A stretch of 55,897 nt of DNA from Ignavibacteria bacterium (lineage in GTDB: Bacteria; Bacteroidota; Ignavibacteria; Ignavibacteriales; Ignavibacteriaceae): positions 1 through 55,897 of the forward strand of contig JAJTBZ010000004.1 of NCBI GenBank assembly GCA_021286645.1, read 5' to 3'. The notes under the pieces were generated by a model, which was not told where the DNA came from, made no database searches, and saw nothing but the letters and a program-made list of their open reading frames with translations. Positions within the stretch are counted from its first letter, which is position 1; every line of letters begins with the position of its first letter. Below are positions 37,201 through 45,870 of the stretch, one piece after another. The position numbers and the translations under genes are program-made.

Positions 37201-37885
37201 CATTTACGATGGGAATAAAATAAATCTGCCTGTTATCCAAAATATATTTCACTAATGGATTTGTCTGGTAGTTTTCCAAAAGATAATACATATAGCACAT
37301 AATTGTCATCATACCTTCTGGCTCGCGGGCATGGTGCATTCCCATGAAGAGTACTTCAGGACGTGTATCGCTTACATCATTGTTCGAGCAGATCTTCACT
37401 CCATATATCGGCCTATTTTCAATTGAATTTCCAATCGAAAATTTTGTTGAAACCAAATTAGGATATTTCAACCGCATCGTATCGAGATTTTTATTTATCT
37501 CATCCAATGAATAATAGCCGGCGAAGGATCCGTAGTTAAACCCTTCAATGCCATACTTTTCTTTTAACTGTCGTAAACTCTCTTGCTTTTCCGCATCACT
37601 CATTTTTGGTAACAAATTAAAATGTTTGTCCCAACTATCAATTTGCACTTCATACTGAAGGCCCATTTGCATGAATGTTTTAAATTCAGTTTCACTTAAG
37701 TAAAAATCCAACGTATTATCTTTTCTGAGCACAGAGCCTTCAAGCGCGAAGCCAGCCTGCACCAATTTTTGAATATCAGCCTGCCTGTCAGTTAGCGTAA
37801 CACGTATCTTTTTATAATCCTCAGCCCGTAGAACCAGAGATTGAAGAAGTATAACACATAGAAAGAACAGAACCCTTAACCTCAT
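34229..37885 (-). CDS. T9SS-exported M14 zinc carboxypeptidase
   Basis: Secreted metallocarboxypeptidase of 1218 residues. Signal peptide about 1-21; a propeptide-like region to about 115; M14 catalytic domain about 120-420 with zinc ligands His185 and Glu188 ('HAREPEG'), His317 ('DYHTYS') and catalytic Glu391 ('TLEVGSD'), so all four key residues are present. Downstream are a CARDB/Ig-like domain, an immune-inhibitor-A-like beta sandwich ('ISTNWVVTASPSTPAWETT', 'GWYIDDIGVYTY'), two copies of a 'GWNL...GYW' repeat (near 880-1020), and a T9SS type A sorting domain ('GQNYPNPFNPTTKIAF'). It probably degrades peptides outside the cell or at its surface. It is a monocistronic gene followed by a hairpin. 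The catalytic call is secure; specificity is unknown. Confidence 0.95.
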   Translation of the reverse strand: MRLRVLFFLCVILLQSLVLRAEDYKKIRVTLTDRQADIQKLVQAGFALEGSVLRKDNTLDFYLSETEFKTFMQMGLQYEVQIDSWDKHFNLLPKMSDAEKQESLRQLKEKYGIEGFNYGSFAGYYSLDEINKNLDTMRLKYPNLVSTKFSIGNSIENRPIYGVKICSNNDVSDTRPEVLFMGMHHAREPEGMMTIMCYMYYLLENYQTNPLVKYILDNRQIYFIPIVNVDGYEYNRSTNPSGGGMWRKNRRNNSGSYGVDINRNYGPMIYWDAPNGGSSTVASDDTYRGTAPFSEPEVAAVRDFLKLHRFKACLDYHTYSNLCIYPYGALNHETADSLIFREYAADIVAYNGYTPGTDLQTVGYSTRGGSLDYLYDGDLPGTGKVFAMTLEVGSDADGFWPAQNRIFPLAQANILPNLYYSLVAGPYVALKTYSSDRQYVNPGETVKFTFTMKNKGLSAAQNLHMQLESLSPSLTVQTASVNVDSISSRSVYTIASPFTVNVASNAPIQQKHRLVLKTYTGSSLMASDTIAMALGTPVYVLRDSCNTISTNWVVTASPSTPAWETTTSTFTSAPTCFTDSKSGNYANSATVTLATKNQLNLTNLANPHLSFKTKYDIEKSYDCGLVMVSTDNGSSWKAMAGMYTTPGVAQGVQTAGTPLYDGTRSDWVSEDIDLSEFTNKQIKIKFELRTDSYLTKDGWYIDDIGVYTYAANSAITWLDSVIVKDAGSSLQKLTYGLAPGASNGIDAGLGEASLTAIPSAGIFDVRFALPTTPVDYSIRDMRNDSLTACTWRVIFQPSASGYPMTISWNPSTLPVGTFELKDEVSGSLVNVNMKQSGTATITDNSVKSVKIVYSRQNCSNITANSGWNLVSVPYQLSSMLASAVYPTATSQVYGYNAGYFTASQLVNGAGYWARFGSSIQNQYCGTIANSSQISLQAGWNLIGIFEKNVSTTGIISNPAGILNSQFFGYNNGYQYETTLTPGKGYWIRTSQAGTITLPATVSEKNVAQSEIVKGMNKISVSDANGNMTNLYLRGENTSLGSNFVMPPLPPMGIFDARFSDNTFAAFAGERKTIQIQSAIYPVTLQTSDGRYTIQDALTHGKLFSSLLDPSSKVSIPDNRVDKIEIISDQKPLVFSLGQNYPNPFNPTTKIAFTIAEKCSGRLIVFNQLGQIIKIITSGEFLPGSYQYEFNASGLATGVYFYELQAGNFRSAKKLLVIK

Positions 37886-37931
37886 AAATGCTATCCTGTT
37901 AATTAATAAATTGAAAATAGGCCACGAAAAG

Positions 37932-37975
37932 AAAAAGCCTCCGTACCGCAGAATGAGTCAAACGATAAGGAGGCT
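37932..37975 (-). terminator. Probable terminator after the biotin carrier gene
   Basis: Inverted repeat AGCCTCC (37936-37942) against GGAGGCT (37969-37975), with a 26-base loop that can pair a little more (CGT/ACG). On the minus strand it is followed by TTTTT. The long loop lowers confidence. Confidence 0.5.
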
Positions 37976-37998
37976 GAATTACTTACATAATATCCCGA

Positions 37999-38307
37999 TT
38001 AACTCTCGAATTCCAATAGAATATCGCCCTTAGGCACTTGCATTCCAACCGAGACAGCAACATTTTTTATTTTACCGTCTCTGGCAGCACGCAAAACATT
38101 CTTCATTTTCATTGCTTCGAGAATAAGCAGTTTATCACCCTTTTTAACCACGTCACCATTTTTAACAAATAATTCTAAAATGGTTCCCGGAATAACAGTT
38201 TTAATAATTTTGTCATTCGGCTTTTCATACGGTTTCCTGTTAAGGAACTTTTTTGTAAGCCTGGTTTCATAACGGGTAAAATCAACATTAATTTCTTTGT
38301 TTTCCAT
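37999..38307 (-). CDS. Biotin carboxyl carrier protein of an acyl-CoA carboxylase or decarboxylase
   Basis: Small biotinyl-domain protein of 102 residues from ATG 38307, which has AAGGGTG five bases upstream; a GTG two codons earlier is possible. The biotin site is Lys67 in 'LEAMKMKN', set in the usual 'V..GD.L..LEAMKM......DG.I..V.V..G..V..GD.L.E' frame. It carries carboxyl groups to the carboxyltransferase encoded 9 bp upstream. No biotin carboxylase or membrane decarboxylase subunit is encoded nearby, so whether it works in propionyl-CoA carboxylase, transcarboxylase or methylmalonyl-CoA decarboxylase is undecided. A probable terminator follows. Confidence 0.92.
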   Translation of the reverse strand: MENKEINVDFTRYETRLTKKFLNRKPYEKPNDKIIKTVIPGTILELFVKNGDVVKKGDKLLILEAMKMKNVLRAARDGKIKNVAVSVGMQVPKGDILLEFES

Positions 38308-38316
38308 GTTCACCCT

Positions 38317-39861
38317 TTAGAATGGAGGAATACCATGTTTCCGGCTTGGGCGATTATCGCGTTTCCCGGCACAAAGTTTTAATGAGTGAATAAGTGATTT
38401 TCTGGTTTCAGCCGGATTAATTACTGCATCTATATGTCCATTTTTCGCTGCGACATAAGGATTGGCAAATTTCTCGGTATATTCAATCACTTTCTGTTTA
38501 CGTGTAATTTCCGGATCGGCAGATTCCATAATTTCCTGTCGGAAAATTATATTGGCTGCACCTTCCGGACCCATAACTGCAATTTCAGCTGTTGGCCAGG
38601 CGAAAACAAAGTCCGCACCAAGATGACGCGAACACATTGCTATGTAGCCGCCGCCATAAGCTTTTCGAAGAATTACTGTTAATTTAGGAACACTCGCCTC
38701 GCTATAAGCGTATAAAATTTTAGCGCCATGCCGAATAACACCCGCGTGTTCCTGATCGATGCCCGGTAAATATCCCGGTAAATCAACAAATGTAACGAGC
38801 GGAATGCTGAAGGCATCGCAATAACGAATAAAACGGGCAATCTTATCCGAGGAATCCACATCAAGAACACCAGCAAGCACTAATGGCTGATTACCAACAA
38901 CGCCAATAGTGTCGCCGTTAATACGGGCAAAGCCGACAACGGCGTTTGAAGCCCAATTCTCCTGAACCTCAAGAAAATCGGAATCATCGCAAACTGCTTT
39001 TATAACATCGCGAATATCGTAGGGTTTTGAAGGTTCGGCCGGAATTATTTTTTCGATATCAAGATGAATTTTTGGCGGTTTCGGCGGAAATGCCGCTGCT
39101 TTTCTCGTGTTATTCCAGGGAATAAAACTAACAAGGCGTTTAACCTGCTCAAAACATTCAATTTCACTCTTCGCGAAGAAATGTGCGTTACCGGAAATTT
39201 CGGTTTGCACACGTGCTCCACCGAGGTCTTCCATAGAGATTTCTTCACCAAGCACAGTTTTGATAACTTCGGGACCAGTAATAAACATTTTAGAAATTTT
39301 ATCAACAACAAATACGAAATCGGTGAGAGCCGGAGAATATACTGCTCCACCGGCACAAGGGCCGAGAATAACAGATATCTGCGGAATAACACCAGAGGCT
39401 AAGGTATTCCGATAAAAAATCTCTCCATAACCGGCAAGCGAATTAACGCCTTCCTGTATTCTTGCTCCACCGGAATCATTGATTCCAATAAGCGGAATAC
39501 CGTTATTGATTGCCAGATCCATGATCTTTGTAATTTTCCGGGCATGCATCAATCCTAAAGAACCACCGGCAACGGTAAAGTCCTGTGCAAAGATTGCAAC
39601 GGGATATCCGTAAATTGTGCCTGTACCGGTAATAACTCCATCAGCCGGAAGAAATTTCTTATCAAGGCCGAAATTTTTTTCGGAATGTTCTACAAACAGG
39701 TCTGTTTCCTGAAATGAATCCGCATCCAATAAATATTTTATTCGATCGCGGGCATACATTTTTCCCATTTGTATCTGCTTCTCAACAGCTTTACTGTCTT
39801 TCGGAGGAATTGCTTTTTCTCTCCGTTTAAAGTATTCGAATACTTTATCGATAATACCCAT
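38317..39861 (-). CDS. Acyl-CoA carboxyltransferase (propionyl-CoA carboxylase beta / MmdA-like)
   Basis: Carboxyltransferase subunit of 514 residues, the usual length. It moves CO2 between biotin and propionyl- or methylmalonyl-CoA. Both crotonase-like halves are present: 'AQDFTVAGGSLGLMHARKI' and 'GINDSGGARIQEGVNSL' in the first, 'FVDLPGYLPGIDQEHAGVIRHGAK', 'RKAYGGGYIAMCSRHLGAD' and 'WPTAEIAVMGPEGAANIIF' in the second. The two oxyanion-hole glycine pairs are intact. It is the first gene of a two-gene operon with the biotin carrier. MeaB elsewhere in the window supports methylmalonyl-CoA as product or substrate. The acetyl-CoA-specific form is unlikely, since that enzyme is split in two subunits. 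Confidence 0.95.
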   Translation of the reverse strand: MGIIDKVFEYFKRREKAIPPKDSKAVEKQIQMGKMYARDRIKYLLDADSFQETDLFVEHSEKNFGLDKKFLPADGVITGTGTIYGYPVAIFAQDFTVAGGSLGLMHARKITKIMDLAINNGIPLIGINDSGGARIQEGVNSLAGYGEIFYRNTLASGVIPQISVILGPCAGGAVYSPALTDFVFVVDKISKMFITGPEVIKTVLGEEISMEDLGGARVQTEISGNAHFFAKSEIECFEQVKRLVSFIPWNNTRKAAAFPPKPPKIHLDIEKIIPAEPSKPYDIRDVIKAVCDDSDFLEVQENWASNAVVGFARINGDTIGVVGNQPLVLAGVLDVDSSDKIARFIRYCDAFSIPLVTFVDLPGYLPGIDQEHAGVIRHGAKILYAYSEASVPKLTVILRKAYGGGYIAMCSRHLGADFVFAWPTAEIAVMGPEGAANIIFRQEIMESADPEITRKQKVIEYTEKFANPYVAAKNGHIDAVINPAETRKSLIHSLKLCAGKRDNRPSRKHGIPPF

Positions 39862-39991
39862 GGTATATCAGATCCTTCCAATAAAACACAAAAATGTAAG
39901 TATGTAAATTAGGTCATTTTTACAGGTTATAAAAATTAATTTTTTCCTTCGTATTATTACATATCTAATTAAAATTATTTTTGGGACGCGT

Positions 39992-41851
39992 GTGAACAGA
40001 TTAAAAATTTTATGCTTTTTCCTGTCTTTTATCCTTTTAGCAGGCATTGTATATGCTCAGTCAGAAATAAATGAAAACTCAATTCTGGCTACTGCCGGAA
40101 GCCGGTCTATCACAAAAGGGGCTTTCGAAACCAGGTTTGAAATGACGCCACAATTGCATCTTAACGCGAACGTATTGCCGGAAAAACGGCTTGCTTTCTT
40201 GTACACACTCCTAACCGAAAAACTTTGGGCTGTTGATGCCGAAGCAAAAGGTTTGGATACCATGCAATCGATAAAAACCGTTACTTATGCTTTCGAAAAT
40301 ATGTTTATTCGGGATGCCCTTTATATGCAGGAAGTACGCGATAAAATAACATATACCAATGCCCAACTGCTCGACGCGATTAATAAACAACGAAAAATTC
40401 TTGAAGTTAAATATCTGTTTTCCGAAGATTCAACTGCAGTTTTTAATTACTACCGCCTACTGCAAAGTGGAATGAGCTTTGACACGCTGGTGAACAATTC
40501 TGAATACGCCGCCGAACTCGCCGATCCGGAAAAAGTAGAACATGGTCAAATGGCCGAAGATATCGAGGCCGAGGTTTACAAATTGGATCATGATCAATAT
40601 ACCAAACCATTACATACTCCTGCCGGATGGTATATTTTCAAATTATATAACTACACCGAGGATTTAATGGTGAACCCTTCAGATCCTGAGGATAAAACGG
40701 TTAAAAAAGCAACGCAAATTCTTCGTGCGCGTATTGAAAAGGAATTATTCGCAAAGTTTTTCGTGAACTTTTTCAAGGGTAGAAAAATTGATGTTAATGG
40801 CAGTCTGTTAAAATCGTTTGCAGTTCATATGAGCAATCAGTTACACAACAGACAAATTACACAAAGAATTAAATCATCCGAAGATTTATCATTATTGGCC
40901 ACAGACGTGTTGGATCTGCAACATTCCATTCCGGTTGATTCTCTTTCTATGACTCTTGTTACTCTGGAAACAAAAAAATATTCACTTAATGATTTTATAC
41001 TGCTGTTGGTTTTTGATGGTTTCAAAACGAAAGATATAGCGCTCAATCCCCTATTCAGGCAAATTCAGGCACGCTTACGCTTATTTATTGAGAGCGAAGT
41101 ACTCGCGGCAGAAGGAAGAAAACGCGGTCTCGATAAAGATCCAAAAGTTATTCAGGATGTACAAACCTGGCGCGATAATTATCTCTACCAGTTGAATAAG
41201 TACACCATGTATGATACCTTGAAAGTATCGGATGAAGAAGCGCTGGCTGTATACAAAAAGGATAATAAAGAAATTTATTATCCCCAGCAGGTAAACGTTA
41301 TTGAAATTCTTACAGACAGCCTGGAAATTGTGCATACCGTGCTTGAAAGAGTTAAAGCCGGAGATGACTTTAGATCGCTTGCAATAAAATATAATAAACG
41401 TGGCTGGACTAAAAAAAGCGAAGGTGAATATGGGTATTTCCCCATCTTTATGTACGATGAGATCGGGAAGATTGCTGCAAAAATGGATGTTGGTGAGGTC
41501 TATGGCCCTATCAAGTCTAATGATGGGTATTCGATAATTAAGCTCATTGGTAAAAAGGCAGACTATTACCAGTATCCTAAACAGAGTTTTCAGGAAATGA
41601 AGGATGCAATTGTTAAACAATTAAAAATGAAAATGTTCAAAGGCGCCAGTGACAGGTATTCACTTAAACTGTCCGATAAATATGGAATGTATATTAGTCC
41701 GGAGGTATTTAAGCAAATAAGCACTTCGGAAATAAACTCATTGATAGTCCGCAAATTAGGATTTGGAGGTCAAGTAACAGGTGCCCCATTAATCGCTCCC
41801 GATAATGATTGGGTAGAGACATACCTTAAAAAATTTGATGTTAACCCATAA
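39992..41851 (+). CDS. Periplasmic parvulin-type peptidyl-prolyl isomerase (SurA/PpiC-like)
   Basis: Exported folding factor of 619 residues with a GTG start (GGGACG upstream) and a signal peptide ending near 'IVYAQS'. The N-terminal part has the SurA-like chaperone pattern ('SILATAGSRSITKGAFETRFEM'), and a first weak parvulin-like domain may lie near 145-220 ('LEVKYLFSEDSTA', 'LHTPAGWYIFKL'). A clearer one covers about 430-525 ('YYPQQVNVIEILTDS', 'GDDFRSLAIKYNKRGWTKKSEGEYGYFP', 'VYGPIKSNDGYSIIKLIGKK'). It likely helps outer membrane and T9SS cargo proteins to fold. A strong terminator follows 11 bp after the stop, so it forms its own transcription unit, divergent from the carboxyltransferase operon. 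Confidence 0.92.
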   Translation: MNRLKILCFFLSFILLAGIVYAQSEINENSILATAGSRSITKGAFETRFEMTPQLHLNANVLPEKRLAFLYTLLTEKLWAVDAEAKGLDTMQSIKTVTYAFENMFIRDALYMQEVRDKITYTNAQLLDAINKQRKILEVKYLFSEDSTAVFNYYRLLQSGMSFDTLVNNSEYAAELADPEKVEHGQMAEDIEAEVYKLDHDQYTKPLHTPAGWYIFKLYNYTEDLMVNPSDPEDKTVKKATQILRARIEKELFAKFFVNFFKGRKIDVNGSLLKSFAVHMSNQLHNRQITQRIKSSEDLSLLATDVLDLQHSIPVDSLSMTLVTLETKKYSLNDFILLLVFDGFKTKDIALNPLFRQIQARLRLFIESEVLAAEGRKRGLDKDPKVIQDVQTWRDNYLYQLNKYTMYDTLKVSDEEALAVYKKDNKEIYYPQQVNVIEILTDSLEIVHTVLERVKAGDDFRSLAIKYNKRGWTKKSEGEYGYFPIFMYDEIGKIAAKMDVGEVYGPIKSNDGYSIIKLIGKKADYYQYPKQSFQEMKDAIVKQLKMKMFKGASDRYSLKLSDKYGMYISPEVFKQISTSEINSLIVRKLGFGGQVTGAPLIAPDNDWVETYLKKFDVNP

Positions 41852-41861
41852 CTAATTTTAC

Positions 41862-41889
41862 GAGGGCCTTTACCGGCCCTCTTTTTTTT
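41862..41889 (+). terminator. Strong Rho-independent terminator after the PpiC-like gene
   Basis: Seven-base stem GAGGGCC (41862-41868) and GGCCCTC (41875-41881) with loop TTTACC and eight T (41882-41889). Textbook form, directly after the stop. Confidence 0.93.
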
Positions 41890-41998
41890 GGAGAAGTCCA
41901 TTTCCATTGCCGATTCATCTGAAGCGGTATTGTAATTATTGCTGACTAATATATTGATATAAAGCGGGATATTTTTTCGTATAAACCCGTATTTTTCA

Positions 41999-42006
41999 TA
42001 TATTTG
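41999..42006 (+). promoter_or_regulatory. Candidate -7 box (TATATTTG) of the pseudokinase-gltX-glnS unit
   Basis: TATATTTG matches the TAnnTTTG element of Bacteroidetes promoters. It lies between the terminator at 41862-41889 and the ATG at 42039, 32 bp before the start. The expected -33 TTG is not clear (TTTTTTCG is near that spot). Position is sensible, proof is lacking. Confidence 0.35.
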
Positions 42007-42038
42007 TAGGATATATACATTAACCAAAACAGTTTACT

Positions 42039-44387
42039 ATGCAAACATCGAATTTGAAATTTATCGCCCGATATAATTCTCTCAGAGTATTGGCTAAAAA
42101 CTCTGCCCAGGAATTTGTTGAACAATTCTGCGATTTTGTCTGCGAAGAATTCAACTTTCAAAGTACCGCCCTATTCCGGGTTATTCATAACAGGCGCCTG
42201 AATTTCCTCGGAAAATCGACGAATGCAAAAAGGACGTTGGGGCAAATGCCAATATCCGAATGTGTTGTTTGCAAACTTATTCAGGCTGATTGTGAGAATT
42301 TTGATTTTCACGTCGATCAGAAATGCTCAATTTCTATCAGTGATTCTGCCGGTTATGAAGCTTGCTTATGCTTAAAGACTGCTCATGGTGAAAAGTATAT
42401 TCTTAAGCTCGCTGATAATACACCTTTTACTCCTGCGGATAGGGATGTATTCAGATTGACCGGCGAGTTTCTGATCTCACTGCTCGAACTCCACAATACT
42501 TCAGAAAAGGCCCTCAGCAGCCAATTCCCGAAACTTGTAGCAGAAGCTGCCAATGAGTTCAGAACCCCGACTAACAGCATTGTCGGTTTTGCTTCGCTGT
42601 TAAATGATGATCAACTTACACATGCCCAGCAGGAGTATGTAGGCACTTTACGGAGCAATGCACAAAAATTGCTTGGACTTATTAATGATCTCATCGACTT
42701 TGCAAAGGCAGAGGCTTCACTGTTAAATGCTAATTTTGCACCTATTGCAATTGGAACATTTATCGATGAAACCATTGCAATGCTTTCAGAACGTATACCG
42801 GCAAACACTGTTCAGTTCTCAAAATCTATTGATACAAATATGCCGGCATCTGTGCGAATTGATGCAATGAAAATACGTTACATACTTTCGCAATTTATGA
42901 GTCTTTTGGTAAATGCAACTGAATCCGGAAATGTATCCGTTAATGTTGGCATGAATGAACAAGGCAGAATGACATTTCGAATGGTTAATTCCGGCAATAC
43001 TGTTCATATTGCAAATTTACAGCAGATAATATTAGGCAATCAGGCAATTGATGAGAAACTTTCAAAGGTCCTGCCTCAATCAATGCTATCCTTACCATTG
43101 GCAAAAAAATTCATTGATATTCTTGATGGAAGTGTTGAAGTAGTTTCTTCAGCATTAAAAGGCACCTCTATTTCCTTCCAGCTTCCAACTGAATCGATGA
43201 GCCCTCTTGAATCAAAAATTAGTGCTTTACCAAAACCGATTGGTAAAAATAAAGTTCTCGTCATAGAAGACGATTACGCAACCTCGAAACTGCTAAGCAA
43301 TTATCTGAACAAATGGGGCTACGAACCACATATAATCAATTCCGGTATCAAAGCCTTGGAATTATTAAAGAAAGAACGTTTCCTATCCGTAATTATGGAT
43401 ATAGTTTTACCTGATATAAACGGCCTAGAGTTATTGAAACGTATTCGGGAAGATGATAATTCCAAATATACTCCGGTGATTGTATGCTCGGTTGAAGCTG
43501 AACAGCAAAAAGCCTTCTTAATGGGAGCTGTGGAATATTTCGTAAAGCCTATACGGTACAAAGATCTTGTAGAAGTGCTTACCAGCTATAAGCTGAAAAA
43601 AGATTCCAACATTCTTTGCGTTGATGACGACGTTCCTACTTTGAACCTCGTTAAAGGCGCAATTGAAAGCGTAGGCTTTAATGCGGTAGCAGAGTCACAC
43701 AGTTCGCGAGTAATGGACATTATCAAAGATATGCAGCTTGACCTGGCAATTGTTGATCTTGACATGCCGGAGTTGAATGGTTTTGAATTAATAAAATTAA
43801 TTAAATCGCATCCCCGATTTACTAACTTGCCGATCATTATTTATACCGGTAAAGAAAATTTTGATGATGATTTACGAAAAATCGATGGACTATTCACGGA
43901 GCTATTAAGTAAACGCAGTACGAAGATTGAAGATCTTGCTGACACAATTAACTCAATGATTAACAGGTATGAACAACCTTCTGCACCTGAAGAAGTTAAA
44001 GCGGCTGTTAGCGACGTACCAAAAATACTATTGGTTGAAGACTATAAGCATTCACAGATAATTGTAACGCGTCTGTTAAAGAAAAATGGATTCACATCCG
44101 TAGTTGTTGTAGAGAATGGCGCTGAAGCAGTTGACCAGGCACGCCAACAGCATTTCGATATCATATTAATGGATATGCAGATGCCTGTTATGAATGGCTT
44201 TGAAGCCACCGAAAGAATCAGGCAAACTCCTGAATATAAAGAAACACCTATAATTGCTCTTACTGCTTTTGCCATGAAGGGTGACAAAGAGAAATGCCTT
44301 GAGGCAGGTGCTACAGATTATATACCTAAACCTATTGATAGTGTTGAATTTATTGAAAAAGTAAAACACTATACGACTAATAAATAA
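42039..44387 (+). CDS. Pseudo-histidine kinase with three receiver domains
   Basis: Cytoplasmic 782-residue signalling protein. A GAF-like N-terminus (about 1-155) is followed by a HisKA/HATPase-like body (about 160-395), then three receivers with Asp454, Asp573 and Asp712. The kinase body is degenerate: the usual 'SHE.RTP' reads 'ANEFRTPTN', so the phospho-acceptor His is Asn172 (codon 42552-42554). The G1 box 'DTG.G' reads 'VNSGNTV', and the G2 box 'G.GLGL' is 'QSMLSLPL'. The N-box Asn is kept in 'LVNATESG'. Receivers 1 and 3 have the canonical Lys ('VKPI', 'PKPI'); receiver 2 has 'SKRS' instead. It therefore cannot autophosphorylate in the ordinary way and may be a phosphate sink, scaffold or relay partner for another kinase. 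It is followed by gltX after 23 bp. Confidence 0.93.
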   Translation: MQTSNLKFIARYNSLRVLAKNSAQEFVEQFCDFVCEEFNFQSTALFRVIHNRRLNFLGKSTNAKRTLGQMPISECVVCKLIQADCENFDFHVDQKCSISISDSAGYEACLCLKTAHGEKYILKLADNTPFTPADRDVFRLTGEFLISLLELHNTSEKALSSQFPKLVAEAANEFRTPTNSIVGFASLLNDDQLTHAQQEYVGTLRSNAQKLLGLINDLIDFAKAEASLLNANFAPIAIGTFIDETIAMLSERIPANTVQFSKSIDTNMPASVRIDAMKIRYILSQFMSLLVNATESGNVSVNVGMNEQGRMTFRMVNSGNTVHIANLQQIILGNQAIDEKLSKVLPQSMLSLPLAKKFIDILDGSVEVVSSALKGTSISFQLPTESMSPLESKISALPKPIGKNKVLVIEDDYATSKLLSNYLNKWGYEPHIINSGIKALELLKKERFLSVIMDIVLPDINGLELLKRIREDDNSKYTPVIVCSVEAEQQKAFLMGAVEYFVKPIRYKDLVEVLTSYKLKKDSNILCVDDDVPTLNLVKGAIESVGFNAVAESHSSRVMDIIKDMQLDLAIVDLDMPELNGFELIKLIKSHPRFTNLPIIIYTGKENFDDDLRKIDGLFTELLSKRSTKIEDLADTINSMINRYEQPSAPEEVKAAVSDVPKILLVEDYKHSQIIVTRLLKKNGFTSVVVVENGAEAVDQARQQHFDIILMDMQMPVMNGFEATERIRQTPEYKETPIIALTAFAMKGDKEKCLEAGATDYIPKPIDSVEFIEKVKHYTTNK

Positions 44388-44410
44388 TTAATGAACAGGC
44401 TCTTAAATTT

Positions 44411-45865
44411 ATGATACATGAAACTCCTCGCGTTCGTTTTGCACCCAGCCCAACCGGTTATTTGCATGTTGGGGGTTTGCGAACTGCATTGTACAATTAT
44501 CTTTTCGCGAAAAAAAATAATGGCACATTTATACTCAGGATTGAAGATACCGACAGGAAACGATTTGTTGAAGGCGCGGTAGAAAACCTCATTAATTCAT
44601 TACAGTGGTGTGGTTTAGAATTTGACGAGGGTCCGGGAAAAGAAGGATCGTATGGCCCGTATATTCAATCGGAACGATTGGATATTTATAAAAATCTTTG
44701 TAATGAACTTGTTTCTGCGGGTAAGGCTTATTATTGTTTCTGTACAGCTGAACGGCTTGACGCGCTTCGACAGGAGCAGGAGCAAAACGGTAAGCAGAAA
44801 ATGTACGATAAACATTGCTGCAATCTAAGCGATTCGGAAGTGCAGGCAAATCTTGCGAACAATCTCCCCTACGTAATCCGCATGAATATTGCTCCCGGTT
44901 TAGTAGTAGAATTTGATGATGTTATACGAGGTCATATTTCATTTAATTCTGAAATAATTGATGACCAGGTTTTACTGAAGAGTGACGGGTTTCCAACATA
45001 TCATCTTGCAAATGTCATCGATGATCATATGATGAAAATTACTCATGTTATCAGAGGTGAAGAGTGGCTTCCATCTACGCCCAAGCATGTTCTGTTATAT
45101 CAATCATTTGGCTGGGAAGTGCCGCAATTTGCCCATTTACCGTTACTGCTTAATCCTGATCGTACTAAGCTCAGTAAGCGTCAGGGCGATGTTGCCGTTG
45201 AAGACTATCGTTCCAAAGGATATCTGAAAGAGGCTCTGGTTAATTTTGTTGCTCTACTTGGTTGGACTGCAGGCGATGATCGGGAATTCTATTATCTAGA
45301 TGAATTGATCGAAGCTTTTAGCCTGGAACGGGTTAACAAATCGGGTGCAGTATTTGATTTACAAAAACTGTCCTGGTTGAATGCAGAGCACTTACGAAAA
45401 AAAACCTCTGAAGAATTATTACCATTTTTGCGCGAAACCATGGCAGAGAAAAATATTCCGGCAGAGAAATTTACGGATAACTATCTCACCCATGTTATTG
45501 ACTCAATGCGCGAAAGAGTACAGTTTATTTATGAAATCGTCGAAAATGCCCCATATTTCTTTTCTGCACCCCAGGTATTCGATGAATCGGTAATAGCAAA
45601 AAGATGGAATGAAAAAACACCGGAATTAATGCAACAACTTGTTGAAGAGTTTTCAAAACTTTCTTCAAATGAAAAGGAAGGGTTTGAAACTGCACTGAAA
45701 GTAGTTGCTGAAAAATATACAGTTAAAACTGCGGAGTTGATTCACCCCCTTCGGCTATCCTTATCAGGTGTCGGCGGCGGCCCCGGAGTGTATGATATCG
45801 CAATGATACTGGGAAAAGAAGAATCGATAAACAGAATTAAAACAGCTATAGAGAAAATAAAGTAA
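44411..45865 (+). CDS. gltX: Glutamate--tRNA ligase
   Basis: Class I aminoacyl-tRNA synthetase charging tRNA-Glu, 484 residues. The N-terminal '[21 protein letters not shown]' holds the HIGH-type signature (HVGG), 'RIEDTDRKR' follows, and the KMSKS-type loop reads 'KLSKRQGD'. A possible zinc-binding set, '[10 protein letters not shown]' and 'YDKHCCN', sits in between. The C-terminal anticodon-binding half is complete. It is immediately followed by glnS (5-bp gap). With a dedicated GlnRS present, this enzyme is expected to be discriminating and not to mischarge tRNA-Gln. Confidence 0.97.
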   Translation: MIHETPRVRFAPSPTGYLHVGGLRTALYNYLFAKKNNGTFILRIEDTDRKRFVEGAVENLINSLQWCGLEFDEGPGKEGSYGPYIQSERLDIYKNLCNELVSAGKAYYCFCTAERLDALRQEQEQNGKQKMYDKHCCNLSDSEVQANLANNLPYVIRMNIAPGLVVEFDDVIRGHISFNSEIIDDQVLLKSDGFPTYHLANVIDDHMMKITHVIRGEEWLPSTPKHVLLYQSFGWEVPQFAHLPLLLNPDRTKLSKRQGDVAVEDYRSKGYLKEALVNFVALLGWTAGDDREFYYLDELIEAFSLERVNKSGAVFDLQKLSWLNAEHLRKKTSEELLPFLRETMAEKNIPAEKFTDNYLTHVIDSMRERVQFIYEIVENAPYFFSAPQVFDESVIAKRWNEKTPELMQQLVEEFSKLSSNEKEGFETALKVVAEKYTVKTAELIHPLRLSLSGVGGGPGVYDIAMILGKEESINRIKTAIEKIK

Positions 45866-45870
45866 TTATT

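Noticed and set aside
39974-39981. TATTTTTG as promoter of the PpiC-like gene
   Set aside because: It ends about 10 bp before the GTG and abuts the ribosome site, leaving no room for a leader; probably chance in AT-rich DNA.
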